The notes beneath the pieces are model-generated. The model had not been told where the DNA came from, did no database searches, and saw only the letters and a program-made list of their open reading frames with translations. 64,000 bases of DNA. Origin: Dirofilaria immitis. Lineage: Eukaryota > Nematoda > Chromadorea > Rhabditida > Onchocercidae. Shown piece after piece: positions 26,201 to 41,492 of the stretch. The stretch is taken from the NCBI GenBank assembly GCA_024305405.1, contig JAKNDB010000109.1, forward strand, positions 558,001 through 622,000, in the 5' to 3' direction. Numbering within the stretch: the first letter of the stretch is position 1; the number at the start of each line of letters is the position of its first letter. The position numbers were made by a program, and so were the translations under genes.

Positions 26201-29200
26201 CAATCTGATTACACCGATTCTTCGCTCACTTCTCTGTTGTGCACATCAAATAAGTAAGTATTCGTTTAAATATTGGGGAAAGCATGAGTGTAATTTATAT
26301 TTAATTATTAAACAGAGAAGTGTAATGAGTAAATGAATTTTCTCTCGATTCCTTTTGCAAAATGATGAGGTCTTCATTAATCATAATGATATTTGTCTTT
26401 CAGGTTAACTGTTTTTTATATTTTCGGCGTTCAGGAAGTAATTTGTTTGTTAAATAGTTTGAATTTCCAACTGGAATTGTTTTTTTTGGTTCATTCTGAG
26501 AATACCAGCGACTCGGAATTGTGTCTAGATGATAAAAATAGATATGGAGAAACTTGTTTATTCCTATTCATTTGATTTTGTATATATATATTGAAATCAT
26601 TTTTATTCAGCTTGACAGTTGCAAGTATGTTTTCATTGATTGCTAGCCCTATGGTTGACAATACAACATTGAAAATGCGGAAAGCAACACAAACAATTAA
26701 GCTTGATGCTGCTGGTATGCGTGTGATTTCTGGTTTTTTCGCTGACTTTTGTTTTCAACTGGTAATTTTTTTTTACCTTCGTCCGCATTTACTGATTTTA
26801 ATTTGGATCTAATTTTTCAAATAAGTTTTCAAAGACTTATAGTTCTATTCAGCGCTTTTTGGTAAGCGATCATCACATCAATATTCATCGATTTTGATTG
26901 TTGAATAAAATATGTTGCAAAATTAATTGGTCGTAAAAGAAGTTACTTATTATGTGTTAATAAAAATATATTTGAATAGATTACAGGATTATATCACATC
27001 ATGCATCAAAAGAACCACTGGTCTTCATTTTGTACACTGTATACGGCCACTATCCGCAATTGATGTTCATGTGCGACCTGATGAGCTCTTGAATATACAG
27101 TACGTTCGAAATCAGCTGCGCTGTTTTTCGTTGGTAAATTCAGCTCGTGCTGCAAGCCAGGGTTTTTTTTTGTTATATTTATGCTTTAATTTGAATTAAT
27201 TTAAATATTTCATTAATGAATGAGTTGTTTTTATGCTTTACAATTTTCTCCAACTGTTGTGACTTTGTAAAAATTCTTCGCCCGTTTATTAAAATATTTA
27301 ACCTGAAAACTAGATTATGGAGTAGAGGTGACTTTAACATTATCATTTTTCTCGTTTCCAGGTTTTCCGGAGCAAATTCCTACAAATATTTTCGATGTCG
27401 TTTCCAATGTTTGCTGAAAGAGCAAAATACTTCAAGCGAATACATGGACGATCGAGCTATTTCTGATAAAATATTGGAGGAAATGGGTGCATTTCCTCAT
27501 CGATATCGTTTGGGCTTAAGCCAGGTAATTAGAAATTTTAATAGACTTTTTCACATTAATATTAGTGCTTTGAAAAAACTATCTGTTTTATCTGATACTA
27601 ATGAGGACGTCAACTTGTTACTATATCGATAAGGGAATTTAATATATCAGATAAGCAGTGAATGTATCAGGTTCTTCTGCGCAGCGATTTGCTGGATGAA
27701 TTGGAAGAACGTCGTGAACTTTGTTTGAGTGGCCTTATTGAACACTTCCAACAAGTCTGTCGCAAATATCTGGCTATGAAATGGTTGGCTAAACGACGTG
27801 TACAAGAAATTGCAATACGTTGCATACAACGAAATGGTCGTGCTTACGGAAAGTGCGTGAATGGCCTTGGTGGCGTCTTTACATTCGCGTGTCGCCACTT
27901 TTGGCAGCAACTAGGTCTTTTATTTTTTTAAATTGAATTACTTACTGTTTCCAGCGAACAGTAATTTTAGTGCTTTTAGCAGCGAACATCATAAAGAGAT
28001 TCAGATTTTTTAGAAGTGATCGTGAAAGTCGTGAATGGGAGCAGAAACTGGATGAAAAAGAAAATAAAATCCAGGAGCTGCGTCTGGCAAAGAATCGTCT
28101 GGAGGCACGTGTTGTGGAACTGGAACAAATGTTAGCTGTTGAGCGTGGGAATTCGCAGTCCATGAATGATGCTCTAGAACGAGAAGTAGAACATCGTCTT
28201 CAAACGGAAAAACAAGTTTTGGTTCTACAACAGCGTCTTCACGGTGAGCCATATATTTTTCTCTTGTAATAAAATCAAAAAAACATTTCTCTAGAAATAT
28301 GAAATTCTAAACTCTAAATTTTCAGATTCAAAAGAGGATTCGCATATGTCTTCGTCATGTTCATCTCATTCACGTCTCGATCAAAGTGTAGATGCTAAGG
28401 TTAATTATTTGGTATCCATTTTATTTATTTGGTTGCTATATTATGCTTGCTTTATCATCCGGACTATTTGGTAGTAGTTTTTCAGTGAGTGTTAGAATTC
28501 CAGACAATTAAAAATGCTCTTTTATATCTAATGCTTCTTTTTTATAGACAGCAGAATTGCAAAAGAAGTTGCAGCTTTGAAAGAAAGTGATTCAGTGCAA
28601 CGTTTGAGAGCTCAGAAAGCAGTGCAACAATTCAAGGATGTTGAAAATGAGTTGAAAGATCTGAGGGCAAAGAACGATGCACTAGAAAAAAATACAAAAA
28701 GTATGTGCGTGGTATATTGTTTAACAAATATTCTGAATTTGAGCTTGTTTTGTGCGAAAAAATGTTTTTTTTTGTTTGCCGGTACAAAGTTTCTTTGACA
28801 TTTTTAGTTTTGATGTGGATTTGAAAGCTGTAAGAGATAATAACGAGAAAGAAAGAAAAGAGCGGATTAAAGCGGAACATGAACGAGATGAAGCTATCAA
28901 TAACAATGAAAGACGATTTACAGAATTGCAGGTATAAACTATTTATGATTTTTTTAAAAAATTTATAAAGGACCATATTTCTGGTGTTTTTTGAATTTGA
29001 CTTTTATCGATTTTCATTTACAGGAGATTCTCCACTTCTTTTTAGTTATATTTTGAATCTCATTGTAACTTTGTTTTCCATTCCATTGCTTCCGCCGAAT
29101 TTTTTCCTACAGCTTGAAGATCTTCACCACTTTTTTCGTAGCTAGTATTTTTCAGAATTTAAAAGCTGAAAATGGTGAACTGCGTCAAAGTATCGCAAAA

Positions 29201-31727
29201 CTACGAAAAGAATTGGAGGAGCTGAGCGAAGTTAAGGACGACTCTACAGAAAGTGAATTTAGTTCATTGCATAAGACGAAACATTCTTTAGAGATGAAAT
29301 GTGCTGAACAGGTAAGATATAAGAAAATTCTGGGTTGTGTCAAGTCTTAAATTTTCTCATAGATCAGCGCTGTTATTTGTCTTGAAGGAAGAAGAGCTCA
29401 ATGAATTAACGGATAAAATGAAACAGTTGGAGCAAACAATAACGAGATTGGAAATGGCAGCAGAGCGAAGCCGAACGGAACGTTTGCGAGATTTGGAAGC
29501 TAAGGATAATGAAATTGACGAATTGAGATCGCAATATCAGAGACGAGTAAGGTTTTGGTATCATTAATTCCTGATGGTATTTGTTTAAGGGAAAAATATT
29601 CCTTAATTCCCTTTTTTCTTCCAGATTCGAGCCTTTGAGGAGCAGGTAGCGGATTTGCAAGACACGAATTCATCACTTGTAAAGCAAAATCGTATGTTAG
29701 AAGGACGTGCGCGTGACATTGATAACTATAGTGTTAGGTAAATTATAATTTGAATCCATTTAATATATATATTTTTAATGCATTTCGACAATTTTTTTCA
29801 CTTGGTGACATCTCTATTTCTTCTCTTGCTTTCAGTTTCGAAGCTTCATCAGGTCATTATAAGCGTGATCTAAGGAAAGCCTTAGCTCTCTTGAGAGATA
29901 CACAGAGAGTTTTAGCTCGTGAACGAGAAAATTCTCTAAATCAATCAGTGATTTGTCAGTTGCAAGAGCAGTTAATGGATGCTGAAGCTGCAAAATTAAG
30001 TGCGCTTCGAGGACGTCATTCTTTAGAAAGTGAACTTGGTGAAGTTAGAGTTCAGGTAAGTAAAGTTTTGTCATTCCTTTTTTCTGTTTTTTTGTTTTCA
30101 CTTTTTCATTTTTTTCTTTTGAAGTTTGTTATTCATTACATTTTGCAACTTTAATTATTTAAATTCTCCGTATAAATCCGGTTTTTCCCGCATCCTCTAA
30201 CATTGGAGTATTATTGTTCGCAGCAGTATTGGCCTATTACAAGTTGCTAATGTATAATATTTATTTTTACATTGCAGTTGGAAGCTGCTTTGACAGCTAA
30301 AAATTCCGCAGAAGACCGGGCGTTAGTACTTTTTAAAGAGAAAAGTAGTGCATTAGCGCTAGTTGAAGAACAGGATGAACAGGTGCGAAATTTGCTTAAA
30401 AATACAAAGCAGCTGTGCAGCAAAGTGCAGTTGATTCGATTAAAATTGCTGATCAATTTGAACAGGTTTGCATATTCATTTAATAATCCTTTGCTTACTT
30501 GTTTAGAAATTAACGGTCTGTTTTTTTTAACAGCTGATTTGTTCAGAAACGTTTCTTGTTTGATTAGCAACAATTAGTTATTTGGAGTGGGTATGGATTT
30601 CAGATGGCTGATATGGAGAAAGACAAGGAAAAATTACGCGAACAACTAAATGATGTGTCGTCGGCTTTGGAATATCATCAACAACATTCAGTCGAGAAGC
30701 ATAAATTGTTATTAGCTGAGCAGAGAATACGTGATCTGGAAGCAAAGCTAGAATTGGAAATCTCACATAAACTTAGGCTTGAGGTGAAGCAATAAAATAC
30801 AATAATCATTCTTTGAATTATTTTACTTCGTCAGTATTGAATTTCTTGCACAAGGTTTTCGCGATTATTGACTACATTTATCGCTGGCTTCTTTGCCCTC
30901 GGCTGTTTACTTCAAACTTCAATATGCTGCACTACTAATTATTTATTTGAATGTACTGTAATATTCGATTCTAATTAAAGGTAATTTTACAGGCTTTGAT
31001 GATAAAAGCAAATGATGAAGTGGAATCACTGAAAGATCAAATTCAGGAATTGAATAACTTACGTGAAAAAGATCTTAATATAAACCGTAAAACACGCAAA
31101 GATATGAGTATTCTGCAGGAGCAGTTGGAAGATTTACGTAAGAGAGAAATGGATCTTGTTCGTAAATGCAAACAAGCTGTAAGTTGATGTTGACTTTTAA
31201 AGGAAATAATTAAGTTACATCTTAGATGTAGAAGTTGAGAAGCAGTTTAGACAGGTTTATCTCGTGGCATATTGCTGTTTACATATTACTTATATAAATC
31301 TGTTCGTTGAGATACTGAGTTTTGTTACGGAATAAGTTAGTTTATTCAGAAATGTTTCGCATAGAATTAATAGATTTAATCTCAATTTAATTCAAATGAC
31401 AAACATAATTTAACTTAGTTTTACATTCAGTACTTAATTGTAAATATAAAGAGGAATATTTTTTTATAGCCACTGAGAATTTAGAAAAGAAATTTCTCAA
31501 AATCAATTTCTAAGGCTGTGGAACGCGAGAAAATGGAATTGGAAAAACAAACTTTGGTCAAAGATTTACAGTGCGCTGAAAAGCGCATCGATGATTTGAG
31601 GAAAGCATTAAGCAAAGATATAAGCGACAGAGAAGATGTTTCTGATGATGAAGATCTGTTCTCAGTCCAAATGGTTCCCTTACGGGGTATGATCAGTAAT
31701 TGCGCTATTTTTAACTGGTGTGATTGA
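20249..31727 (+). CDS. MYO18: class XVIII unconventional myosin (PDZ, degenerate motor, IQ, coiled coil)
   Basis: Actin-linked myosin of the MYO18A/B group, thought to act as a scaffold and not a motor, with Golgi and sarcomere/adhesion roles in other animals. The exon at 20249-20416 leads into the PDZ exon 21067-21278 (GDFDFIVRRTQ, GLLPGDQLLRINGTSID). Then come 22177-22314, 22423-22605 (CWLIHKNGFTLARLLE) and about 22875-23080 (YINETSILHVLRQRYGSNL). The P-loop exon from 23214 reads GTSGSGKT, and motor exons follow to about 27630, with VTYNVQGWVKAAQ and HFVHCIRPL. The IQ/neck region is 27670-27890 and ends in WPWWRLYIRVSPLLAAT; the coiled coil is encoded from 27980 to 31700. Switch I (NSTRF) and switch II (VDYPGSEFG) differ from active myosins. 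Single-base breaks near 23214, 23673, 27389, 27850, 28561 and the 28700 donor look like assembly errors. The 5' end is unresolved. The stop at 31727 could instead be bypassed by a splice to 32087, ending two codons later. Confidence 0.9.
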
Positions 31728-32439
31728 ACTCGTTGAATTTATTTACATTTCTCAGAGATCCAATAAGAATTGTGAATTGAATAAGATTCAGTAGTGTTAT
31801 TAATTGAATTAATTAAAATTTCTTACTTGCCAGTCGACACTTGCTATGTTCTTACATGTATATATGATTGGAAGCATGCAGATACAGCACTGTATTATAT
31901 AAGTACCAGAAGTAATTCAAAGGAAATTAAAATAAAATTTGGCATACGGTTACAGTTTAGGATGATGAGAATTGATTTTGCTTATGGCCAAATGATGTGT
32001 GGTAGTTTTAAATGGAAATCTATGACTGCCTAAACAAAATATTTCGTACTGTTAAATAACTTAATTAGTCTTTGACCTTTTTTCAGCATGAGTCGTCTCT
32101 GAAACAAGTTGTTGTTTCGTGTCTGTGATCCGAAATGATGTGCAGGACGCTGGCAGTTTGATTTCAACATTACGTATATACCATCTTGTGCCTGCGATGT
32201 TAAAGCCTATCGTACTTCAATTTCACATATTTATTTGACTGTAATTTATTAAGATTTTGTTCGAAACATTTTCTTATTTGTTTGGAGTATTATATTATCC
32301 TACGTAGGAGGACAATTTTTATTTCATTGTGATGCAACATTGTTAGTTTTGAACTATCTTAATCTAGGTAAAATATTTGTTGTAATATTTTGGAGACAAT
32401 CCATGGATTGAGAGGTATACAGCAGATTTTACTCTTCTA

Positions 32440-32503
32440 CATAGAAACGCTAAAAAGCGAAAAAGATAGAAACGCACATAGAAATGCTAAAAAGCGAAAA
32501 AGA
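32440..32503 (+). repeat. two-copy direct repeat, period 37
   Basis: The block CATAGAAACGCTAAAAAGCG followed by AAAAAGA occurs at 32440 and again at 32477 with one C-to-T change. It lies in the myosin 3' region. Confidence 0.7.
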
Positions 32504-35205
32504 GCAAAAATATTCGATAATTTATTTTTTTGTTTGAAGGTCCAGAATTTATGAAATCAGATGGACATTTTGCTGGTTAAAAACCAGAAATTACTGTTGT
32601 TTTAAATTGTAAAACTATGTTTTCATACATTTTAATAATACAGTTGGTCGAAGAATTGTTTCGGTTACTTTTGCAATAGTTTCTCATGGTTATGTGTTTT
32701 AGGTTGTGCATTTTGTTATTTTGTAATTATTACAGTATTCTTTCTTAAAATATATTGTTGTTATATTATTGTAGAGTTACTCAGAATTAAAAATTATAAA
32801 GGCTGGGGAATATTAATGAATTATCTAATTTCAATGAACCTATATCTTTAGGATAGACATCGGTGTCTATTTTTTGACAGTTCTGTATCAGTCGGAATCC
32901 ATCAATTTAAATCACCATTTTTAATTCATTTCGTACCCTTGAAATCCATCATTCCCTTTCGACGGTATTGCATCAGTTGATAGATGGTAGGCGATAGTTC
33001 CGTTTTAGAAATTGATTTTTCTTAGTACGGGGTAAAAGTTATACCGCAAATGTAGTGTTTTTGTCGAACATATATTAATTCCTATTTGTTTTCCTGGATG
33101 TGGTAGGTAAATTTCATATTATTAAGAAGAGGTCGGACACGACGAAAAATCTTGTTAATCTTTACAGTATCCAGGATTTGATGATAAGTTTTGGCTGTGC
33201 ATTTCATGATAAAGAATTAATTGTTGAGTTGAATTTCTGAATGAAGGGAAGACAGGAAGATATTTCATATAATTTACCTGCTGCATTTATAGCTTGTAAA
33301 TAAATCCTCTCTTAATCAGGCTACAATTGTAGGTTTAACTGTTAGAGACTTGGATTTCAAAAAAATTAAATGAACTATAGTTGGCTAGGAATTTCAATTC
33401 TTAGGTATCATAACATGTTACTGATAACGGAATGAATATTCCTAATTGACATTCTTTACGTTTCATCTTATCATTCAGATTAGCTATCGTTCTTTTTCAT
33501 TCTTAACTAAATATCAGTTAAATGAGTAGATAATTCTATCGAGACTTGTCTTTAAAAATTACCAGTTTGTTAGATGCTAAGATTCTATGATGGGAAATCA
33601 TAAATTGAGTTCCTGAATCGATGTGATGAAAACTGCTGCTTTGTTTCAAATTTATGTTATTGCAATCAAGAATAATTTAAAATTGAAGTATCGAAACTTA
33701 ATACCACTGAATACCTGAAAGTTTTCACTAGTATTAAGTTTCATGGAATTCCAAAATGATACGACGCGAGGAGAAAGAAAACAAAGAAATTACACTTTAA
33801 AATTTCTTTGGTATCTAGAATTGCATAGCGGTGTAGACTGTTAATAAAAATGGCCTCATTAGCTCGATGTGACTTTTGTAAATTGTAACAGGTAATTGCT
33901 TGGTTGTGGACTTGTAAATTAAGGTGTTATGGTTTTGATATGATATTAAGAAATTCCAGGTGTTCCGCTGTTTTTCTATCATGGAGGTGAAGACGTTAGC
34001 GGAGAATATTTTGTTAATTTTAATTCCAATCTAATCCATGTAATTGATAGATGACAAATAATTAACGTATTACTGGTGATATAGTGATATATTATAATTA
34101 AATGATTAGAAAATGGATGGAAAAAATGGATGAAATTTGTTAATTTTAAAACGATTACAATGATTGTGAATAAATTTGCAGACTTAATGATTTCTGATTC
34201 CTGGTTTCCCATTTCTAGTACTTCTTAATGTTTGCATGTTATAATTGTTTTAACTTCTGTTCATGTCGAATTACTCATTGCACAATTATGCTTTGTTATT
34301 TGTAACGTGAAAAGCTCATTAATCAAATGGACTAAAATTTAGTGTATATTTTAGAATAGAAAGAAAAAACATGAAGTGATAGGAAAAGCGAAAGAGAAGA
34401 GGAGTGAAAAGAAAGAGAGGATTATTTTTCTCCATAAACCAATTCTTAAAATAAGTGATGGTTTTACTCCGTTGAGGATTTCGTATTTTTTTAGATGCAT
34501 CCTGCTTTCTCGTAATTTTTTTCTTTTTCTTTAGTCTCCAGCTATTTTGAGAGAAACAAATGTTTTCGCTGAATTTAATTTTTTGATCTTTTGCACGGTT
34601 TGTAAGAACAGTTAATAATAACGATATTCTGAGGAGGATGAGATTCTAGTTAGTCAAGTGCTATCAAATGTCAGTGTTCAGGAACTTATTCCAGTCATTT
34701 AGTCGATGAAGTAATTAGAATGTTTGTTGTTTGAATTTCCTTGGCTTCTTTTCCAGTCAAAAATTCTATCTTTTTGTAACATGTTTTATATGATATAATG
34801 TTATTATAAAATATTCCAGTGTGCCATCGTATTTAACAATGCTGAATTTCTCCTATTCGTATAATATCCTGAAATGTTCTAATTGAGATATTTCTTTTTG
34901 TCAGGCGTAATGTGTTTATTATAATTTTTGGTCCTTGTGGAATTATCCGTTTATTCTGGACGAAAGTTGTGTGATTTTAGGTTTTATAAAATCGTATATT
35001 CGTCGTCTTTGTTGCAACAGTCATCGTATCTGGAAACTGACTGCTTGAGCGATATTGATTCATCAGTTGTTCTACTTCCTTTAATGCCGAACGTTTCCAT
35101 GTTATTATTATCAGAGAATGATTTTGAATTCCTTTGTGTAACGTTGTTAAGAATCGAAATCATCAGCATAGTGGCGGCATCTTTCATATTGTGACACCTA
35201 GCTTA

Positions 35206-35219
35206 AGTGTCCTTTCCTC
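35206..35219 (+). promoter_or_regulatory. possible spliced-leader or 5' intron acceptor for ARF6
   Basis: GTCCTTTCCTCAG is a good nematode splice acceptor 19 bases before the ARF6 ATG. With no coding exon evident upstream, it may be a trans-splice (spliced leader) site or the end of a 5' untranslated intron. Confidence 0.4.
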
Positions 35220-35238
35220 AGTTTCTTTTATTTGAATC

Positions 35239-36611
<1,373 letters not shown>

Positions 36612-39551
36612 TTTGTTATTGTTATTCAGTTAACTGATGTAACTGTTCTGGCGTTATCTTAAATTGTCGGTCATAATACTTCCGTCCTCTCTCATTTGCT
36701 GTATTTTTATGTATCAAATTATTTAATATTGTATTATATTATATTAATAATCATAATGATTGCAGCCTGTAGCATGTCAATTCTACATATCTGAGTGTTT
36801 TTTTTCAAAATTATGTGTAAAATTTCTGATGAGTGGTGATCACCAACAGTGGTAGCTTATTGTCAGTTACCAGTCATTGTTTTCAAACTTTTTATTTATA
36901 ATTTTTCTCCTTCCTTTCTGACATTTTCGTTGTGCTCAGCCTAATATTCATTCCTGTTTTGTGATATTTCGGAATTTCGGAGTTTCGTGTTTTACGTTTC
37001 ATTTCGCTGGTTTTAACTACTGTTTTAAATTTACAGTCAAGTTTATTTACTGAGTTACTTCGGTGCTTTATCTTAATTTCAGATTTGACTTTAAATGATC
37101 ATAAGCTTGATTTCTTTTTTTAAATTTTCTTCCAGTATCTGCGGGCATTGGATTATATGATTTTAGAAGTTGTTACTGCTAATTGCAGCAGTGTCTTATT
37201 AATAATGATTCACTGAAGATTGATATAATGTTTAAAGTTACGTTAGTTTTCATCTTCCATTTTTGCAACATGTGCCCCAGGCGATCGGTAAGCCTTCTTA
37301 TCCTTTTTTTCTTGCATGAAACAAAGGGTGAGATCTTCAAGAGAAAACCTTCAAAAAGTACCGCAAACTATACGAAGTAACTCAAATAGTTGCTTTTTGT
37401 TACATTTTCTCTACAGAACTATACAGTATGCGGGATAGATAGGAAGAGAGGAAGCAATTTTCTGTAAAATATTTTTAACTCAATGCGAAGCCTCCTGCGA
37501 ATGTTTTAAATTTATTGCTTTGCATTTGTGAATAATTTAATTTTATTGTTACGAACAGCTTGCTGTTTCTGCAGTCATCACATTGCCCACATGCATTTTG
37601 CACTTCAGCTATTTCAATTTTTCGTGCTTTCTCTTTACAAAATGAACTGCTTGCAGTTATTTTTTAATTATCCGGGAATATAAAATTTCCAGAAGATAAA
37701 GTAAAATGTTTTGAATTCAACTGGTTTAAAAGGACTGTAATGATTTCGAAAACTATTCAGAAATTCTACATACACCAACCTCTTCAATGTTTTTTTCCTA
37801 ATCCTTCAGAAAAATTTGTTTTGGATTATTTTTGAGCAGCTAGAAATTGATCGTTTCATTTCAAGATATTTTACGCAGTTCGGATCCAATCTATGGAGTA
37901 GATTTAGGGTCCAGAATGAGGTATGATACGAGACCAATAGATATGAATTGGTGTAAAGTGTTTGGTTATCTAATAAGCAGTTTTTTGCCTAATAATATTC
38001 TCGAAAGGGATGTTTAATCGTCGAGGATAATATGGATATGATTTAATTTATTTTATATATCGCATCTATATCACATTACGATATTATCGATCTGATATGG
38101 CATATTTCTGAAATAACTCAAACATCGTAGTGTTACAATAGCATTGCATAAATTTTAATAGAATACCGGTTATCAGTTTCATGTGCTTTTCATTAATCAT
38201 ATCTGCAATGATGTCACAACACGCTGATGTCATCGGGTTGTGCTAATCTTCGATCAGAAAAAATGATGTATAGACTTGATGGGACTAATGAAAACTGATT
38301 ATGCTAGCATTTCAAATGTCATCCTTCTGCCTAACACTAATATGAGAATGATTGACTGAATTTTCGAAGACATATTCTCCTCTCGAAATAATCGTAAACT
38401 GAAGTGTTAAAAAAAAATGAATAGCAGAACAGAACTCGTCTGCCCTCTCGCATGGGTCTTCCTTCATTCAATCATCAAACTTAATTACAATCATCGCTTT
38501 TCGCTGAATACTGATAACATTCAAGTGGCATTTTTAAGTCAGTTTGAAAAATTTTCTTGATCAGAGAGTGAAAGAAAATCTTTTCATCAAGTATTTTAAT
38601 TTTTACTATCAAATAAAATTTAATTTTTTATCAAGCAAAATTATTGATATTAATATCCATGTTAGATGCAATGACAAAAAAGAAAGCCAATAGTAAATCG
38701 ATTATTTAATTAACATTGATACAATCATAATATATATAATTAAAAATACAATTTATAATTTACAACACTTTTTCTTAATGGTGGTTTTTTTAAATAGAGG
38801 ATAAAGATATGATATTAATGATTATGAAATATGTAAATGTATTTTCTTATCGATAATGTAATCATTCAAAAGATAATTATTATATTATCACTTTTAATTA
38901 TTCATCTATCATCATTTACAAATTATGATAAATTTGAGTTTCGAAAAATATTTTGCTTCAATCAATTCAATTTATCAAATTGTTTTGCTTAGATTACGTT
39001 AAAATTTTTATGATAGCAATTATATATAATTGCTATCATAAAAGAAAGCTAATTAATTAGTGTTCATTGCAAGCATTACATATGATGATTAAAAGATAAA
39101 GAAAAGAGTGAAAGAATTGAAAGAGATTGATAAAAAATAATGATAATGAAGATAGAAAGTATTTATTAACATCAAATATCTTATCTTCTTTTATCAATCT
39201 AATTTTATAAATTTTAATTTTAATAAATTTTTAATTCTAAATTTTAATGTTAAAACAAAATAATGTATGATAAGAAGAGAACGAGAAAGAGAGAATGATG
39301 AATGAATGAATGAATGGAATATACGGTAGTTTGATGAAACATATATGAGTGATGTTTGATTGGTGTTAAAGATATTTTCGACCCCGCCCTGCTATCATCA
39401 TCCATAAAAATCATTCGGACAAAATCAACCAACCAAACAAACAAACTCTGTCATATCATTATCGCATCATTTTGTTTATTAACTAAATCGAACGGTGGAC
39501 AAATTGTATTATATAAATTTACGAAAAAAAAAACAAAAAAAAACGAAAAAA
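36612..39551. other. ARF6 to FEZF intergenic region
   Basis: About 2.9 kb holding the ARF6 3' untranslated region and the FEZF upstream region. AT content rises after about 38.5 kb. It contains a perfect 36-bp palindrome at 39007-39042 and a (TGAA)n run near 39299-39315. No exon was recognised; an open frame overlapping the FEZF start is in another frame. Confidence 0.4.
39007..39042. repeat. perfect 36-bp palindrome
   Basis: TTTATGATAGCAATTATA is followed directly by its exact reverse complement. It lies about 0.5 kb upstream of the FEZF start codon and could extrude as a cruciform. Confidence 0.85.
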
Positions 39552-41459
39552 ATGTCTTTCCTTCCATTTTCCATTGATGCTATTCTTAATTCAGGTAATT
39601 TTTTTTTTACGAATATTTATTTATTGATGAAATTTTATGATATTAGTTAAGATAAGTTTTTATATGAGTATTGATTTACTGATAAAAATTTATAAGTTTT
39701 CATATTAGTATTGATTTATTGATAAAATTTTATGATATTATTTCAGATAATTTTTATATATGAATATTTATTTATTGATGAAATTTTGTGATATTAGTTA
39801 AGATAAGTTTTTATATGAGTATTGATTTATTGATAAAATTTTATGATATTATTCCAGATAATTTTTTTTATGAATATTTGTTTATTGTTAGAAATAATTT
39901 TTATCAAAAAAATATGTTAAATAATTTTTGCTAGTTTTTTTGCATGAATATTTGTTTATTGATAAAAATTTTATGATATTATTTTAAACAATTTTATATA
40001 TGAATATTTATTTATTTATTAATAAAATTTTTAATTTAGATAATTTATTACATGAATATTTATTTATTGATAAAATTTTGGGATTTTAATTTAGATAATT
40101 TTTTATATGAACATTTATTTATTGATAGGAATAATTTATTATCAAAAAAAATATGGTAATTAATTTTTGCTAGTTTTTTCTTTTTTCTACATGAATATTT
40201 ATTTATTGATAAAAATTTATGGTATTAATTTAGATAATTTTTAGATATTATATTGTGTTTTCTTTTATCATATTTATATCTTTTCCTTTTTTATTTATTA
40301 TATTATTTACTTACTAATAATTTAATTAATAAATATGCTACTCGTCCATTTTTTTATTAATATCATCCTTAATTCAAGATAATTTCTGCATGAATATTAT
40401 ATCTATTGATAGGAATAATTTATTATCGAAAAATATATTAATTAGTTTTTGCTATCTCTTTATTTTATCCGTTATTTTCATGTCTTTTTTTTCTCAGCTA
40501 TTATATTTTTTTAATTATTATATTTAATTATTAGTAATTTAATTAATAATAGTTGAATAAGCATTTTAAATATGAAATTCAATTTTGTAACTAACACTAA
40601 CCATCTATATGTATTATATAATTATGCCATTTTAGCAAGTAAAACTTTGACCTATTACTGTTTATTTTTTATTTCAATAGATTATTATTGCATAGATCCT
40701 ATATATTTTGCAGTAAAAAATATATATATGAAATTTACCTTAAATTGGAATAATTAAATTAGCTATAAAATTTGTTAAAATTTTAGATTTCACAATTGGC
40801 AAAGGCAAAATAAAGTTTGGACATCAGATACATCAACAGGTTCATCAAGTTCATTTTGGCATGGTGGTTGGAATGACGAAAAGCGCAAATCGTTCCAATG
40901 TCCAGAATGTGGCAAAGTTTTTAATGCGCATTATAATTTAACAAGGCATATGCCGGTACATACTGGTGCTCGACCATTTCTTTGCAAAGTCATTTCTTCT
41001 TTCTTTTTTTTTAATGAAAATTTTGTTAAATTCATTAATTGATCAAATAATTTGTTTTGATTTAAATCAATGAAATTTTAACTTAGCCTATTGCAAGCTT
41101 AGTTGAATGAAGTTTATTATTTTTGTAAAAATTCAGATTTGTGGTAAAGCATTTCGACAAGCATCAACATTATGTCGTCATAAAATTATACATACCGAAC
41201 AAAAGCCTCATACAGTAAGCGTTTTTTTTCTCTCTCTCTCTCTCTCTCTCTCTTTCCCTCTCTCTCTCTCTCTCTGTCTCATTTTTATTTTTATTTTTTT
41301 CTTTCAATTAATTTATTCGTTCATTTTGAATGGATGATTTTTTCATAAATTAATGAATTAAAATATTATTTATGAATCTAAAAATAGGTAGGGGTTTATA
41401 AGAAAAAAATAATGAAAAATGAAATATTATAGATAGATAGATGTGTATGTATGTGTGTG

Positions 41460-41492
<33 letters not shown>

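Larger units (their letters stand above)
31728..35238. other. myosin XVIII 3' region and ARF6 upstream region, no gene seen
   Basis: About 3.5 kb. The first part probably holds the myosin 3' untranslated region, including a possible last exon at 32087. The end holds the ARF6 promoter and leader. An open frame at 34928-35194, ending 44 bases before the ARF6 start codon, has no recognisable content. Confidence 0.4.

Noticed and set aside
27840..27860. Programmed frameshift in the myosin neck
   Set aside because: Similar one-base losses occur in many unrelated places, so sequence error explains it better than recoding.
28010..28252. Minus-strand gene opposite the myosin coiled coil
   Set aside because: The open frame is a shadow of the coiled-coil exon and has no features of its own.
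20249..31727. Myosin XVIII as a pseudogene
   Set aside because: Splice sites and residues on both sides of each break are conserved; only isolated one-base losses are seen.
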